64,000 bases of DNA from a beta proteobacterium CB (GCA_000342265.1 CP004348.1:620001-684000); one strand, 5' to 3'. Shown: positions 44,672 to 55,106, numbered from the stretch's first letter. The notes: generated from the sequence alone by a model not told the origin. Program-made: numbers and translations.

Positions 44672-44977
44672 TTACTTAGAAGTAGTCGGGCTATCTGCTG
44701 GGCCTGGATAAGGCTCGCTCATATCTTTGATGGTGGGAACGGGAATATCGCTGCAAATGGGTTTAGGCCCTAGGGCATTGAGGAAGTTGCAGTCTTGTTT
44801 GGTTGCTGCCGAAGCTGCGTGCTCTAAGGGTGATTTTCCGGTGGTAGCGGTAGAGACGGCACTTGCTGCCGTTGAGGGATTGGCTACCGCTACGGAAACA
44901 GCAGCAGTACCAGCAGAGCTAGCTACGCTAGTTGCTGAGCCCCCTAAGGCTAAAAGAGGAGCCGCGCAGCCGGTCAT
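44672..44977 (-). CDS. Small putative lipoprotein, start uncertain
   Basis: The ORF is open to 45154, but that stretch overlaps the upstream gene and its terminator. The protein has GIALCLNMTGCAAPLLALGG, which looks like the end of a lipoprotein signal with Cys in MTGC, then an Ala/Ser/Val-rich segment and KSPLEHAASAATKQDCNFLN. No ATG, GTG or TTG start gives a proper signal peptide: ATG 44977 falls inside it, and GTG 45067 lies before the terminator hairpin. The 5' end may be damaged or use a rare start. The family was not recognised. Confidence 0.5.
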   Translation of the reverse strand: MTGCAAPLLALGGSATSVASSAGTAAVSVAVANPSTAASAVSTATTGKSPLEHAASAATKQDCNFLNALGPKPICSDIPVPTIKDMSEPYPGPADSPTTSK

Positions 44978-45024
44978 ATTGAGGCAAAGAGCGATGCCTC
45001 CAAGGGGCGCTCCTACATTAAAGC

Positions 45025-45059
45025 AAAAAGCAGACCAGCCCGAAAGGTTTGGTCTGCTT
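45025..45059 (-). terminator. Rho-independent terminator
   Basis: On the minus strand a 10-bp perfect stem (AAGCAGACCA with TGGTCTGCTT), a 12-nt loop and a CTTTTT tail, 25 bp after the stop of the gene ending at 45084. Confidence 0.8.
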
Positions 45060-45083
45060 GAATCCACTTTGGTTTCTTTGGAT

Positions 45084-45491
45084 TTAGTTACGCTTACAAA
45101 CAACGTTGAATACTCCTGCTGCCCAGGATTCGCTAACAACGGGTTCAAATTCACTATCTGGAGTTTTGTTATCTGAAACTACCTTGCCGCTACCTTTATT
45201 TCCAGCGAACTCTTTATATTCGATTGGACGGTAGCTAATTGCAGGGCAGTTGTATTCATTGATACCAATGATTGAACTAACGGGCTGTTTTGTTTTTGGA
45301 TTCACGCCAGGCTTTTTAAAATCGAGCATCGACATGATCTGCGCTTTTTCGCCAGAGGCACTAACGGTATCTAAGTCTACATAAACTACCATCACCGCAT
45401 TCGATCCCAATTCTTTCCACTCAGCGAAGCTGCTCGAGAAAGGCAATAGGGAGAGGGCAGTGAAAATGGAGAGTGCGTGTATTTTTTTCAT
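45084..45491 (-). CDS. Secreted protein resembling surface-adhesin protein E
   Basis: 135 residues with a clear signal peptide (MKKIHALSIFTALSLLPFSS, cleavage near SFA-EW). The body (VYVDLDTVSASGEKAQIMSM, then a paired-Cys C-terminal half) resembles the small secreted domain named after Haemophilus surface protein E. The function in this group is unknown. It is followed by a strong terminator, so it is probably a single-gene unit. Confidence 0.75.
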   Translation of the reverse strand: MKKIHALSIFTALSLLPFSSSFAEWKELGSNAVMVVYVDLDTVSASGEKAQIMSMLDFKKPGVNPKTKQPVSSIIGINEYNCPAISYRPIEYKEFAGNKGSGKVVSDNKTPDSEFEPVVSESWAAGVFNVVCKRN

Positions 45492-45562
45492 ATTAAATAG
45501 CGTTTTTAATCAATCAGTTAAACCCAGACTGGGCCTTTAGGTCTTATTCTAAACTCCCCAGC

Positions 45563-48028
45563 TTATTTCTCCTTAATATTCAGATCTAGTTGCCGACTGA
45601 CCTTTGCAGGCTTCATTTGCAAGGGGAGATATTCATTGCGAGCCCATAGCCCACTCATATTGCGGTAGAGCTTGTTCTGTACCCAGCCAGATTGCCCTGA
45701 TTGATAAATGAATAGGGACTGCTCTAAATCAGAGAGATCGAAGAGGGTGCGTAGACTAGGAGCCTGCTTGGTTTCAAACGGATTGTCGGCCCTTAGAAGT
45801 TCAAGGCGCCCTACGTTGATGCTAAAGCTGTCTCCCGGAAAAGCTTGCGTCAAATTAAAGAAGCTGCCAAGGAGGGGAACCTTGCTAAATGGGCGGTGCT
45901 CCGAGACTGCCAGATGTGCATTGCCCCACATCCAGTTTTTAGGATTGTTGCCAAATTGCCCGCTCAACTGTTCTAAGGCTTTATCAAACGCGGCATTTGA
46001 AGCATCTGCACAGCTCTCGGTCTGTTGAGTTTGTGGATCATCGCACCACGGGCTATTGGGATTTTGCAATTGCAAGATCAAGGGATGTCTAAAGTTACGC
46101 GCCCCATAATTTTCGGCAAATAAATATCCTAGACGTGAAAAGAGTTTGCGTGAGAGTTGATCGGCCCAGGCATTAAATATCAGTGCACCAGTGCTATCAG
46201 TCTTCATATCGCCATCAAAGTTTTTGCTGAGTTCAATAGCTTGTTGTGCCAAAGGGTGTTTTGATTGGGCAGATTTAAATAATTCCAATAATGGTGTGGC
46301 GCCCAAAGATAGAGTGTCTGCTTGCATGGATTTCATGGAAGCGAGATCGTGTACTGACTTACTTTTTATCAGTTCCACAATTCTGTCGTGGCGTGTTGGT
46401 AGATCCCAATCGCCAGTAAGCGGGTTTGGATCATTGCTAGCTAATATTCTTTGGTTTGCTGTCGCGATCCAGTTTGCATCTGGGTTATTGCTACTTGGCA
46501 ACTGGTCAAATGGGACGTTCCCAGCCCAGTCATATTGTTTCTCCCAGCCTAAGGCCGGTGCTACGCCGTATAAGCCTTGGTGCAAGGTACGCTTGGGCGC
46601 AACACCAGCCGTCTGAAGTGAAATATTTCCATCTACATCTGCCATCACGACGTTTTGCATTGGGGCGTAGTTTTTGCGTAAGGCTTGCTTAAATGCATCC
46701 AAATCTTTGGCGTGATTCATATCCAGTAAACCAGCAACAGACTGATTTTCAAGATCCAGCGCAGTCCAGCGTAAAGCTAGGGCAAAGCGATCAGTATCAA
46801 TAGCACGTTTTGCTCGTGCATAAGATTCAGAGATCACCGGCCCATGTCGAGTCTCTTTGACCAAAAAACGAAGCGGTGGTTCGCCTTTGATATCGATGAT
46901 TTCTTGGCGAACTTTAAAAGATAGTGAACCCTCTGGACCTCGATACGCGCCAGGATTTTTGGGGTCCAACTGCTCAATATATAAATCCTGAACATCGGGG
47001 CCTGTGTTTGTGAAGCTCCAGGCAAATTTATCGGTGCGACCTAGTACTACCGCTGGAATACCAGGTAAGGTGGCGCCTATGACATTGAGCCCAGGAGCCT
47101 CCAAATGAGCCATATACCAAATCGCTGGCGCTGACAGCCCTAGGTGTGGATCATTGGCCAGCAAAGGCTTACCTGAGGTAGTTAGCTTCCCGTTGAGCGC
47201 CCAATTGTTGGAGCCGACACCATCTTTTCCTCCCGGAATTTCATTGATAGCCAATTCCGTTGCTGGTAACTTCTTCGACTTTTGATCTCGTGCGAGGGGG
47301 TTGGGGTTAAAGACATTGATGTCCCGATACATCTTGGCAAAGTCAACATTACTCACTGGCTCGCCTGGCGTATATGCCGGCATCACTTCCCATACTTGCT
47401 TGGTCGTTAAGAACTGCGAGAGCTCCAGGCGTTGCAATTCTTTATGCCAGTTACCGCCAAGATCGAGTGCCATCATCAACATCCATGCCACGCTATCGGA
47501 GGGCGACCAATGGCCCGGCTTGGAGCCAGTTAAAAAGTATTCAACTGGTAGCGCCCAGCCCAAGTGAGCATTGCCAGCATTGACACCATCTGCATAGGCT
47601 TGCAGCAATCGCTTGCTGGCTATAGGGTAGCGATCAAATTGTTTTTCAGCAGCATGTTTAATGCCTAGCGTGCGAATGAAGCGATCGATTGCGAGAGTTT
47701 CTTTGCCGAGGATTTCTGAGAGTCGCCCACTAGATAGTCGACGATTAATTTCCATTTGCCAAGAACGCTCGCTCGCATGCAAATAGCCCAGAGCAAAGAG
47801 TGCGTCTGTAGAGCTTTTTGCCTGAATATGGGGGATATCACTTTCATCAAAGGTGATGGTAACCGAATCTCCGAGAGATTTAATGATCCGCTTGCCGGAA
47901 GGGTTGGTTTGAGCTGAAACCAAGTAAAAGACTCCAGCTGCGACGATGAATACCAACACCCCAGAACCAAGCCAAAAGATCGCTTTAAATAGGGTTTTAA
48001 GACCAGGGCTTAAATTAGCTATTTTCAT
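45563..48028 (-). CDS. Penicillin acylase family protein
   Basis: 821 residues. An N-terminal hydrophobic anchor (about 10-33) is followed by the alpha-chain region, a spacer and the maturation site before GSNNWALNGKLTTSGKPLLA; Ser is the N-terminal nucleophile after autocatalytic cleavage. Other family marks are LLANDPHLGLSAPAIWYMAH and SFTNTGPDVQDLYIEQL. Members hydrolyse amide bonds of penicillins or acyl-homoserine lactones; the substrate cannot be told from sequence. Probably periplasmic. Confidence 0.92.
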   Translation of the reverse strand: MKIANLSPGLKTLFKAIFWLGSGVLVFIVAAGVFYLVSAQTNPSGKRIIKSLGDSVTITFDESDIPHIQAKSSTDALFALGYLHASERSWQMEINRRLSSGRLSEILGKETLAIDRFIRTLGIKHAAEKQFDRYPIASKRLLQAYADGVNAGNAHLGWALPVEYFLTGSKPGHWSPSDSVAWMLMMALDLGGNWHKELQRLELSQFLTTKQVWEVMPAYTPGEPVSNVDFAKMYRDINVFNPNPLARDQKSKKLPATELAINEIPGGKDGVGSNNWALNGKLTTSGKPLLANDPHLGLSAPAIWYMAHLEAPGLNVIGATLPGIPAVVLGRTDKFAWSFTNTGPDVQDLYIEQLDPKNPGAYRGPEGSLSFKVRQEIIDIKGEPPLRFLVKETRHGPVISESYARAKRAIDTDRFALALRWTALDLENQSVAGLLDMNHAKDLDAFKQALRKNYAPMQNVVMADVDGNISLQTAGVAPKRTLHQGLYGVAPALGWEKQYDWAGNVPFDQLPSSNNPDANWIATANQRILASNDPNPLTGDWDLPTRHDRIVELIKSKSVHDLASMKSMQADTLSLGATPLLELFKSAQSKHPLAQQAIELSKNFDGDMKTDSTGALIFNAWADQLSRKLFSRLGYLFAENYGARNFRHPLILQLQNPNSPWCDDPQTQQTESCADASNAAFDKALEQLSGQFGNNPKNWMWGNAHLAVSEHRPFSKVPLLGSFFNLTQAFPGDSFSINVGRLELLRADNPFETKQAPSLRTLFDLSDLEQSLFIYQSGQSGWVQNKLYRNMSGLWARNEYLPLQMKPAKVSRQLDLNIKEK

Positions 48029-48162
48029 GGGAATAGTTTAGTGGGTTCGCCCTGGCTTCAAGCTCAGGCTTGATGAATGCAGGCTTCAGGCCTTCAATGA
48101 CTCTTGCATGCTAAAATTTTGCTTGTCTTGGTTTATTTAGTACGGCTTTATTGCTCGTGCGA

Positions 48163-48251
48163 GCCCGAGTGGTGAAATCGGTAGACACAGCAGATTTAAA
48201 ATCTGCCGACTCAAAAAAGTCGTGCCGGTTCGATTCCGGCCTCGGGCACCA
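48163..48251 (+). tRNA. tRNA-Leu (anticodon UAA), CCA encoded
   Basis: Seven-bp acceptor stem GCCCGAG/CTCGGGC, anticodon stem GCAGA/TCTGC with loop TTTAAAA (anticodon TAA), a long variable arm as expected for leucine, T-arm CCGGTTCGATTCCGG, discriminator A and encoded CCA at 48249-48251. 89 bases. Confidence 0.97.
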
Positions 48252-48272
48252 ATCGATTGATTTCAGGCATCC

Positions 48273-48719
48273 TTGAAATACCTTCACACTTTTCTCTTAT
48301 TTTTGTTTGTCGCCCCTTGCCTGGCTGCGGAACCTCTGATTTTCATTTGTGAGCGCGCGGAAAAGAATTACACCGAGACCTATGAATTGAAGGTCATTCC
48401 TGCCTCAAAAATTCAGAAGGCAAAAGTCTTTGTAGATAGTCGAGATTTAGATCAATCCGATGAGTTGGGTAGACAGGCTGTTAAGACTGTCCTCATCACC
48501 GAATCGACTGTTCTGATTTCGATGGATGCCAACTTTCCACCAGAGAATTTTGATGGGGTTCAGTATGGAGCTGGTTCAGTAAGTACGGCGATTGCAATTA
48601 ACCGATCTACCGGTCAGCTTCGAAAAGCAGAGACCGTTAAAGGTGGAATTCTCTCAGCAACTCTCGGTGAGGGTACGAAGACCTATCAAGAGCAATGTAC
48701 TGCCACTAAAAAGCCTTAG
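48273..48719 (+). CDS. Secreted hypothetical protein
   Basis: 148 residues from a TTG at 48273, 21 bp after the tRNA, with CAGG upstream as a weak ribosome site. A signal peptide (MKYLHTFLLFLFVAPCLAAE) supports this start. The mature part is a small beta-rich domain with two Cys (FICERAEK, EQCTAT). No family was recognised. It converges on exbD with a 4-bp overlap of stop codons. Confidence 0.7.
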   Translation: MKYLHTFLLFLFVAPCLAAEPLIFICERAEKNYTETYELKVIPASKIQKAKVFVDSRDLDQSDELGRQAVKTVLITESTVLISMDANFPPENFDGVQYGAGSVSTAIAINRSTGQLRKAETVKGGILSATLGEGTKTYQEQCTATKKP

Positions 48720-49129
48720 TTAGGCTCGGTCACAAATCCTAATTTGGTTAAACCGGCACGGCGCGATGCAGCTAGCACCTGGGCAACGTATTCATATTTC
48801 ACGGACTTATCTGCACGCAAATTGATTTCTGGTTGTGGCTCTTTCTGAGCTGCTTTCTCGGCATAGCCATCAAAAGTTTTTAAATCAATTGGCGTGCTAT
48901 TCCAAAATATTTGACCCTGAGCATTAATAGAGAGCTGCACTGACTCGGGTTTAACTTCATTTCGTACGCTATTGGCTTTTGGCAGTTCAACTTTTACCGC
49001 TTGTTGAATCACTGGCAAGGTAATGATGAAAATAATTAAGAGCACCAACATGACATCCACCATCGGAGTCATGTTGATTTCGGCCATGATGCCGCTTTCT
49101 TCTTGATCGTTCTGAAGATTAAAAGACAT
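48716..49129 (-). CDS. exbD: ExbD/TolR-family proton-channel subunit
   Basis: 137 residues: one transmembrane helix preceded by MAEINMTPMVDVMLVLLIIF, with the conserved membrane Asp in PMVDVML, and a periplasmic domain. It works with the ExbB homologue to energise TonB through the proton gradient. Last gene of murI-tonB-exbB-exbD. Confidence 0.94.
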   Translation of the reverse strand: MSFNLQNDQEESGIMAEINMTPMVDVMLVLLIIFIITLPVIQQAVKVELPKANSVRNEVKPESVQLSINAQGQIFWNSTPIDLKTFDGYAEKAAQKEPQPEINLRADKSVKYEYVAQVLAASRRAGLTKLGFVTEPN

Positions 49130-49131
49130 GT

Positions 49132-49824
49132 TTATTCTCCGGACTTCACGCGGGCGCCGGTTACAAAGTAAGCGAGGAGATCATTGCCAAAGCGATTAAG
49201 ATCGGCCACCAATAATTTATTTGCGCGGTTAATCGCATTAAAGCCTAGCACCGCTGGAATTGCCACAGCCAAACCTAAAGCAGTCATGATGAGTGCTTCG
49301 CCAATTGGGCCGGCAACTTGATCAATCTGTGCGCTACCTGAGCTGCTGATGGCGATCAAGGCATGGTAGATGCCCCATACAGTTCCAAACAAGCCAATGA
49401 ACGGTGCAGTTGCGCCGGTTGAACCCAAGAAGGTGAGGCCTTTTTGGAGCTGTGCAGCAACACCATCAATACTATTCTTGAGGCTTCTTGCCATCCACTC
49501 GGAGTAGTTCAGGGTTTGCAAAAGTTCACGATGATTGGTCGATTGACTTTGGTGGTGAGTAGAGGCGCCGCTTGCTGCTTTGGCAATCTGATAGTAAGGG
49601 TTGCTTGCATGACTAGTAAATGCATTTAAACCTTGGTCGTACGACGTGGCGCGCCAAAACTGATCGAGCTCAGGTTTGAGTTTGCGCAAATTACGCAAAT
49701 CCCAAAAGCGAGAGAGCAAAATCACCCAAGTCACAATCGAGCAGATGAGAAGTGCTAGTGCAACAAAGCGCGTAATTGCATCGCCCTCAAGCCATAAATT
49801 TGCTAAGCCAAATGGTGTATTCAT
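49132..49824 (-). CDS. exbB: ExbB/TolQ-family proton-channel subunit
   Basis: 230 residues with three transmembrane helices. The conserved FLGSTGATAPFIGLFGTVWG and IGEALIMTALGLAVAIPAVL blocks are present. Two bases separate it from exbD and five from tonB, so the genes form one unit. Grouping with TonB favours ExbB over TolQ. Confidence 0.94.
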   Translation of the reverse strand: MNTPFGLANLWLEGDAITRFVALALLICSIVTWVILLSRFWDLRNLRKLKPELDQFWRATSYDQGLNAFTSHASNPYYQIAKAASGASTHHQSQSTNHRELLQTLNYSEWMARSLKNSIDGVAAQLQKGLTFLGSTGATAPFIGLFGTVWGIYHALIAISSSGSAQIDQVAGPIGEALIMTALGLAVAIPAVLGFNAINRANKLLVADLNRFGNDLLAYFVTGARVKSGE

Positions 49825-49829
49825 AATAT

Positions 49830-50522
49830 TTAATTCTTTAAATTGAATTTAATTAAAAGGTTGGTAGAAATTCTTTGGGGCGAACCATTTACTAAAAATG
49901 GCTTAAAGCGATAACGACGACCAATCTCTGTTGCTGCTCGATCCAACCTTGGGAAGGAGCTGGAGCGTAACAAGGCTACATCCTCAACACTGCCAGATTC
50001 ATCAATAATCAATCTCACAACCACCTCACCTTGCTCTCCAGATCTTTTTGAGAAAGAAGGGTAGTAAGCGTCAGCATCAGGCTGATATACGACAACCAGT
50101 TTACCAATATCAGTCTGAATCGGTGTGCCGCTAGATCCAGAGGTAGTAGCGGGTGCAACCGTGGCATTTGGGGCTTGCGATTCACTTTTAGACTGCTGAG
50201 GCGTTGGTGGGGTTGCAGCCTGTTGTTGTGTTTGTGGTGTTGGGGTCTGGGTGGATTTTTCATCCACTGTTTTCTTTTTTTGTTCTTGCTTGAGCTTTGG
50301 CGGGGGCGCAGCTGGAGTGGCTTGGGGTTGCTTGGCGGCCTCTGGACTTACCAGGTTGGCCATGACTCGCGCGTCATCGAGCTGGTTATCGTTGTCAGGC
50401 TTCATGCTACTTTGAAAGCCAATTAAAAACAGTAGATGCAAGGCAACCACAATGCCAATGATGATGCGTTCGGTTTTGTCGAAAGGCAGGCGCGAGTTCA
50501 GTTGACTTAAAAAGGTGTTCAT
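49830..50522 (-). CDS. tonB: TonB energy-transducing protein
   Basis: 230 residues: an N-terminal anchor helix (RIIIGIVVALHLLFLIGF), a Pro/Gln/Lys-rich spacer (about 60-135) and a C-terminal TonB domain (GEVVVRLIIDESGSVEDVAL, then RRYRFKPFLVNG). It spans the periplasm to drive TonB-dependent outer-membrane receptors. No receptor gene is in the window. Its start overlaps the murI stop (ATGA at 50519-50522). Confidence 0.93.
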   Translation of the reverse strand: MNTFLSQLNSRLPFDKTERIIIGIVVALHLLFLIGFQSSMKPDNDNQLDDARVMANLVSPEAAKQPQATPAAPPPKLKQEQKKKTVDEKSTQTPTPQTQQQAATPPTPQQSKSESQAPNATVAPATTSGSSGTPIQTDIGKLVVVYQPDADAYYPSFSKRSGEQGEVVVRLIIDESGSVEDVALLRSSSFPRLDRAATEIGRRYRFKPFLVNGSPQRISTNLLIKFNLKN

Positions 50523-51325
50523 CTAAAAGTGCTCACCAATTGCGACTCAATACGGTGTTCATCCAAATCGGATTGCATCAGTTCTTGCGCCATTTGATGC
50601 AAGGTTTCTGCATCCTTACTGCTGATGAATTTAATGGAGCCATGTTCACCATCATCTAATTGCTTGCCTTGCGCTTCCAACTTTCTTTTGAGTTGGCGCA
50701 CTACTGCATCACTGGTATCAATGAGGTTAATTGAATCCCCGAGCAATTTGCGAATCGCTTTGCGCAAGAATGGGTAGTGCGTACATCCCAATACCAGGGT
50801 ATCTGCACCAGCATCCTGAATGGGCTCTAGATGCTCTGCAAGCAGTTCTAAAGTTTCTTCGCCATTAGCTTGGCCCGCTTCAATTAGTGGCACTAAACCA
50901 GCACCAGCTTGTTTAACAAACTGACAATTGGGCAGGGTGGCTAGTAAGGCGCTAAATTTATCGCTCTTGAGTGTGGCCTCGGTTGCAAGAACGCCAACAA
51001 TGCCATTGGTCGATTGCATTGCTGCAGGCTTGATGCCGGGTTCTACCCCGATGATCGGAATATTACACAGTTCATCGCGAATATCAGCAATCGCTTCAGC
51101 GGTAGCAGTGTTACACGCAACCATAATTGCATCGCACCCCTGTGCTGCTAAATATTGGCATAACTCCATACTGCGTGAAGCAATCCATTCGCTGGATTTT
51201 TCTCCATAAGGCGCATTGATGGAGTCTGCTAAATAAATATAGTCATGCTCGGGAAGCTGGCGCAGAGCCTCATCCAAAATGGATAAGCCTCCAACGCCAG
51301 AATCAAAAACCCCGATGAGTGCCAA
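50519..51325 (-). CDS. murI: Glutamate racemase
   Basis: 268 residues. The family pattern IGVFDSGVGGLSILDEAL opens the protein. The two catalytic Cys are in MVACNTATAEA and VLGCTHYPFLRKA. It supplies D-glutamate for peptidoglycan. Translationally coupled to tonB, an arrangement that probably reflects shared transcription rather than function. Confidence 0.96.
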   Translation of the reverse strand: MALIGVFDSGVGGLSILDEALRQLPEHDYIYLADSINAPYGEKSSEWIASRSMELCQYLAAQGCDAIMVACNTATAEAIADIRDELCNIPIIGVEPGIKPAAMQSTNGIVGVLATEATLKSDKFSALLATLPNCQFVKQAGAGLVPLIEAGQANGEETLELLAEHLEPIQDAGADTLVLGCTHYPFLRKAIRKLLGDSINLIDTSDAVVRQLKRKLEAQGKQLDDGEHGSIKFISSKDAETLHQMAQELMQSDLDEHRIESQLVSTFR

Positions 51326-51383
51326 GTAAAGGTCGCTTATCTAAGGGGATTTGTTTTGATGAATAAATGACGCACGAATTGGC

Positions 51384-52907
51384 TTAAGCAATCTTGACTG
51401 GAATGCCGCCAATCTTCGCTTGCCATTCTTTAGGACCTGTCTCATGCATCGAGATGCCAGCGGAGCTAACCGCTACTGTTACTGGCATGTCTTTGACATC
51501 GAATTCATAAATGGCTTCCATGCCCAGATCAGCAAAGCCAACTACCTTCGCAGTCTGAATGGCCTTAGAAACTAAGTAAGCAGCGCCACCAACAGCCATC
51601 AAGTAGGCAGATTTATGTTTCTTGATGGCCTCGATTGCAGTAGGACCACGTTCTGCTTTGCCAATCATCGAGATCAAGCCGGTTTGAGCCAGCATCATCT
51701 CAGTGAACTTATCCATGCGAGTTGAGGTGGTTGGGCCTGCTGGACCAACTGCTTCGCCGCCTACTGGATCAACTGGGCCAACGTAATAGATGACGCGGTT
51801 TTTAAAGCTCACTGGCAATTCTTCGCCTTTGGCAAGCATGTCTTGAATGCGTTTATGTGCTGCATCACGACCGGTCAAAATTTTGCCGTTGAGTAGCAGT
51901 GTTTCGCCTTCTTTCCAGCCAGCTACTTCTTCGGCAGTCAGAGTATCTAGGTTCACACGTTTTGATTTCTTGGTATCTGGAGTCCAAGTCACATCCGGCC
52001 AATCCGATAATGAAGGCTTTTCTAATATCGCTGGGCCATCGCCATGCAAGTGAAAATGTACGTGACGGGTGGCAGCGCAGTTCGGAATCATCGCCACTGG
52101 CAATGAAGCAGCGTGCGTTGGGTATTCCATGATCTTGATATCGAGAACTGTAGCCAAACCACCAAGGCCTTGTGCGCCAATACCAAGCTGATTGACCTTC
52201 TCGTACAGCTCTAAGCGTAACTCTTCAGCGCGAGTCTTCGCACCTCGTACGATCAACTCTTGAATGTCTACTGGACCCATCAATGATTCTTTAGCCATCA
52301 ACATGGCTTTTTCTGGAGTTCCACCAATACCGATACCTAGAATGCCAGGAGGGCACCAGCCAGCACCCATCGTTGGGACGGTTTTGAGTACCCAGTCTAC
52401 GATCGAGTCAGAGGGATTGAGCATGACCATCTTGGCTTTGTTTTCAGAGCCACCACCCTTAGCTGCGCAAATAACCTCGACATCATCACCGGGGACAATT
52501 TCGTAATGAACGACGGCGGGGGTGTTGTCGCCAGTGTTTTTGCGTTTACCTGCTGGATCGGCTAATACGGAGGCGCGTAATGGGTTCTCTGGGTTCATAT
52601 AAGCCCGACGAACTCCCTCGTTCACCATCTCGGTCACGCTCATGGTGGCATCGCCCCACTGCACGTTCATACCAATCTTGAGAAAAACGACCGCAATACC
52701 GGTGTCCTGACACATCGGGCGGTGACCCTCTGCGCACATGCGGCTGTTGGTCAAAATCTGCGCAATCGCATCCTTGGCGGCGGCACCTTGCTCCAGCTCA
52801 TAAGCCTTGCCCATGGCGGAGATGAAGTCTTTTGGGTGGTAATAAGAGATGAACTGGAATGCGTCTGCAACGCTTTGAATGAGGTCGTTTTGTTTGATAT
52901 TGGTCAT
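51384..52907 (-). CDS. fumA: Fumarate hydratase, class I (iron-sulfur)
   Basis: 507 residues, the single-chain class I form joining the alpha and beta parts. Cys motifs include MCAEGHRPMCQDTGIAVVFL, with further Cys in MIPNCAATRHVHFHLHG and WCPPGILGIGIGGTPEKAML. The beta part has GPTTSTRMDKFTEMMLAQTG. It hydrates fumarate to malate in the TCA cycle and is oxygen-sensitive. Divergent from acs across a 167-bp gap. Confidence 0.95.
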   Translation of the reverse strand: MTNIKQNDLIQSVADAFQFISYYHPKDFISAMGKAYELEQGAAAKDAIAQILTNSRMCAEGHRPMCQDTGIAVVFLKIGMNVQWGDATMSVTEMVNEGVRRAYMNPENPLRASVLADPAGKRKNTGDNTPAVVHYEIVPGDDVEVICAAKGGGSENKAKMVMLNPSDSIVDWVLKTVPTMGAGWCPPGILGIGIGGTPEKAMLMAKESLMGPVDIQELIVRGAKTRAEELRLELYEKVNQLGIGAQGLGGLATVLDIKIMEYPTHAASLPVAMIPNCAATRHVHFHLHGDGPAILEKPSLSDWPDVTWTPDTKKSKRVNLDTLTAEEVAGWKEGETLLLNGKILTGRDAAHKRIQDMLAKGEELPVSFKNRVIYYVGPVDPVGGEAVGPAGPTTSTRMDKFTEMMLAQTGLISMIGKAERGPTAIEAIKKHKSAYLMAVGGAAYLVSKAIQTAKVVGFADLGMEAIYEFDVKDMPVTVAVSSAGISMHETGPKEWQAKIGGIPVKIA

Positions 52908-53074
52908 GGTTTTAGGCTTAATTGTGTAAGGTTTTTTCTATTTTAAGGGTTTGCCATAGAGCAAATCCAGCGTGTTTTCACTTATCTTATTAGCTCTAGG
53001 GGATGCGTCTCCCTATCTTTGCGCTATTTTTGCGGAAAAAGACGACTGATTATTGAATAGAAGGGCTGTGAAGC

Positions 53075-55048
53075 ATGGAACCATTGATGCAAGAAAACCG
53101 CGTATTTAACCCACCTGCAGACTTCGTTAAATCTGCCGCCATTCCTGGAATGGAGGCTTACAACAAGCTTTGTGCTGAAGCGAATAGTGATTATGACGGT
53201 TTCTGGGGTCGTCTTGCAAAAGAAAATATCTTCTGGAAAAAGCCTTTCACCAAAGTCCTCGATGAATCTAAAGCCCCTTTTTATAAGTGGTTTGAAGATG
53301 GCACAACCAATGCTTCCTACAACTGCTTAGATCGCCAAGTTGAAAACGGCCTGGGTAGCAAAACTGCAATTATTTTTGAGGCTGATGACGGTACCGTTAC
53401 TAAAGTAACTTACCAAGAAATGCTTGAGCGCGTTTGCAAGATGGCCAATGCGTTGCGCAAAATGGGCATCAAATCTGGCGACCGCGTCATCATTTACATG
53501 GCAATGACGATCGAAGGTATTGTTGCGATGCAAGCTTGCGCCCGTATTGGTGCAATTCACTCGGTCGTGTTTGGTGGATTCTCTGCTCAAGCTTTGCGTG
53601 ATCGTATTGTTGACGTAGGCGCGGTAGCGGTGATCACTGCAGACGGACAGTTCCGCGGTGGTAAATCCCTGCCATTGAAGGCGATTTGCGATGAAGCGCT
53701 CTCAACTGGCGAGTGCGGCAATGTAAAACATGTCATCGTGAGCAAGCGTACCGGTACTGACGTAGCTATGACGGCTGGTCGTGATGTTTGGATGCAAGAG
53801 ATCGTGGCGAATGAGGCTACTACTTGCGAGCCAGAGTGGGTCAGCGCTGAGCACCCATTATTTATTCTTTACACATCCGGTTCAACAGGTAAGCCAAAAG
53901 GTGTACAACACTCCACTGGTGGATATCTCTTGTGGGCAATTCTCACAATGAAGTGGACTTTTGATATCAAGCCTAATGATGTGTTCTGGTGTACTGCCGA
54001 CATTGGCTGGGTAACAGGCCACTCCTATATTACTTATGGCCCACTCGCAGTAGGCGCCACTGAGATTGTGTTTGAAGGTGTTCCAACTTATCCAAACGCT
54101 GGCCGTTTCTGGGACATGATCCAAAAACACAAGGCAACGATTTTCTACACTGCCCCAACTGCTATCCGTTCATTGATCAAGGCATCTAGTAATGATCCAG
54201 CGGTACATCCAAAGAGTTACGACTTGTCTTCATTGCGCCTCTTGGGTTCAGTCGGCGAGCCGATCAATCCAGAAGCGTGGATGTGGTACTACGAGAATGT
54301 GGGTGGCTCACGTTGCCCAATCGCAGATACTTTCTGGCAAACCGAAACTGGTGGCCACATGATTTCACCATTGCCTGGCGCAACACCCATGATTCCGGGC
54401 TCTTGCACATTGCCATTGCCAGGTATTCAGGCTGCGATTGTGGATGAGGCTGGTGCAGACGTTCCGAATGGCCAAGGCGGTATCTTGGTTGTCAAGCGTC
54501 CATGGCCTTCCATGATTCGTACCATTTGGAATGATCCAGATCGTTTTGTGAAATCCTATTTCCCAGAAGAGTTGGGTGGTACTTTGTATTTAGCAGGTGA
54601 CGGTGCAATCCGTAACAAAGAGACTGGCTACTTCACTATTACTGGTCGTATCGATGACGTGTTGAACGTTTCCGGTCACCGTATGGGCACGATGGAAATC
54701 GAATCTTGCTTGGTTGCCAACCCATTGGTTGCTGAAGCTGCCGTAGTGGGTCGTCCTGACGATATGACTGGCGAAGCAATTTGCGTATTCGTGGTGCTCA
54801 AAGGCGGTCGTCCAACTGGCGATGAGGCTAAGAAGATTGCAACTGAATTACGTAACTGGGTAGGTAAAGAGATTGGCCCAATCGCTAAACCGAAGGATGT
54901 ACGTTTTGGCGATAACTTGCCTAAGACCCGTTCTGGCAAGATCATGCGTCGCTTGCTGCGCGTGATTGCTAAAGGTGAAGAGGTTACCCAAGATACTTCA
55001 ACCCTTGAGAATCCAGCTATTTTGGAGCAGCTCAAAGAGTCTGTATAA
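53075..55048 (+). CDS. acs: Acetyl-CoA synthetase (AMP-forming)
   Basis: 657 residues, the normal length. It has the acyl-adenylate motif [46 protein letters not shown] and the C-terminal [14 protein letters not shown], whose Lys is the usual acetylation site controlling the enzyme. It converts acetate, ATP and CoA to acetyl-CoA in the cytoplasm. Start ATG 53075, where GAAGC is only a weak ribosome site. Confidence 0.97.
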   Translation: MEPLMQENRVFNPPADFVKSAAIPGMEAYNKLCAEANSDYDGFWGRLAKENIFWKKPFTKVLDESKAPFYKWFEDGTTNASYNCLDRQVENGLGSKTAIIFEADDGTVTKVTYQEMLERVCKMANALRKMGIKSGDRVIIYMAMTIEGIVAMQACARIGAIHSVVFGGFSAQALRDRIVDVGAVAVITADGQFRGGKSLPLKAICDEALSTGECGNVKHVIVSKRTGTDVAMTAGRDVWMQEIVANEATTCEPEWVSAEHPLFILYTSGSTGKPKGVQHSTGGYLLWAILTMKWTFDIKPNDVFWCTADIGWVTGHSYITYGPLAVGATEIVFEGVPTYPNAGRFWDMIQKHKATIFYTAPTAIRSLIKASSNDPAVHPKSYDLSSLRLLGSVGEPINPEAWMWYYENVGGSRCPIADTFWQTETGGHMISPLPGATPMIPGSCTLPLPGIQAAIVDEAGADVPNGQGGILVVKRPWPSMIRTIWNDPDRFVKSYFPEELGGTLYLAGDGAIRNKETGYFTITGRIDDVLNVSGHRMGTMEIESCLVANPLVAEAAVVGRPDDMTGEAICVFVVLKGGRPTGDEAKKIATELRNWVGKEIGPIAKPKDVRFGDNLPKTRSGKIMRRLLRVIAKGEEVTQDTSTLENPAILEQLKESV

Positions 55049-55106
55049 CTAGCCAGACGTTTTTACAGGCAAACCCTTCCGGCAAACGTATAATCAATTG
55101 CTGTAC

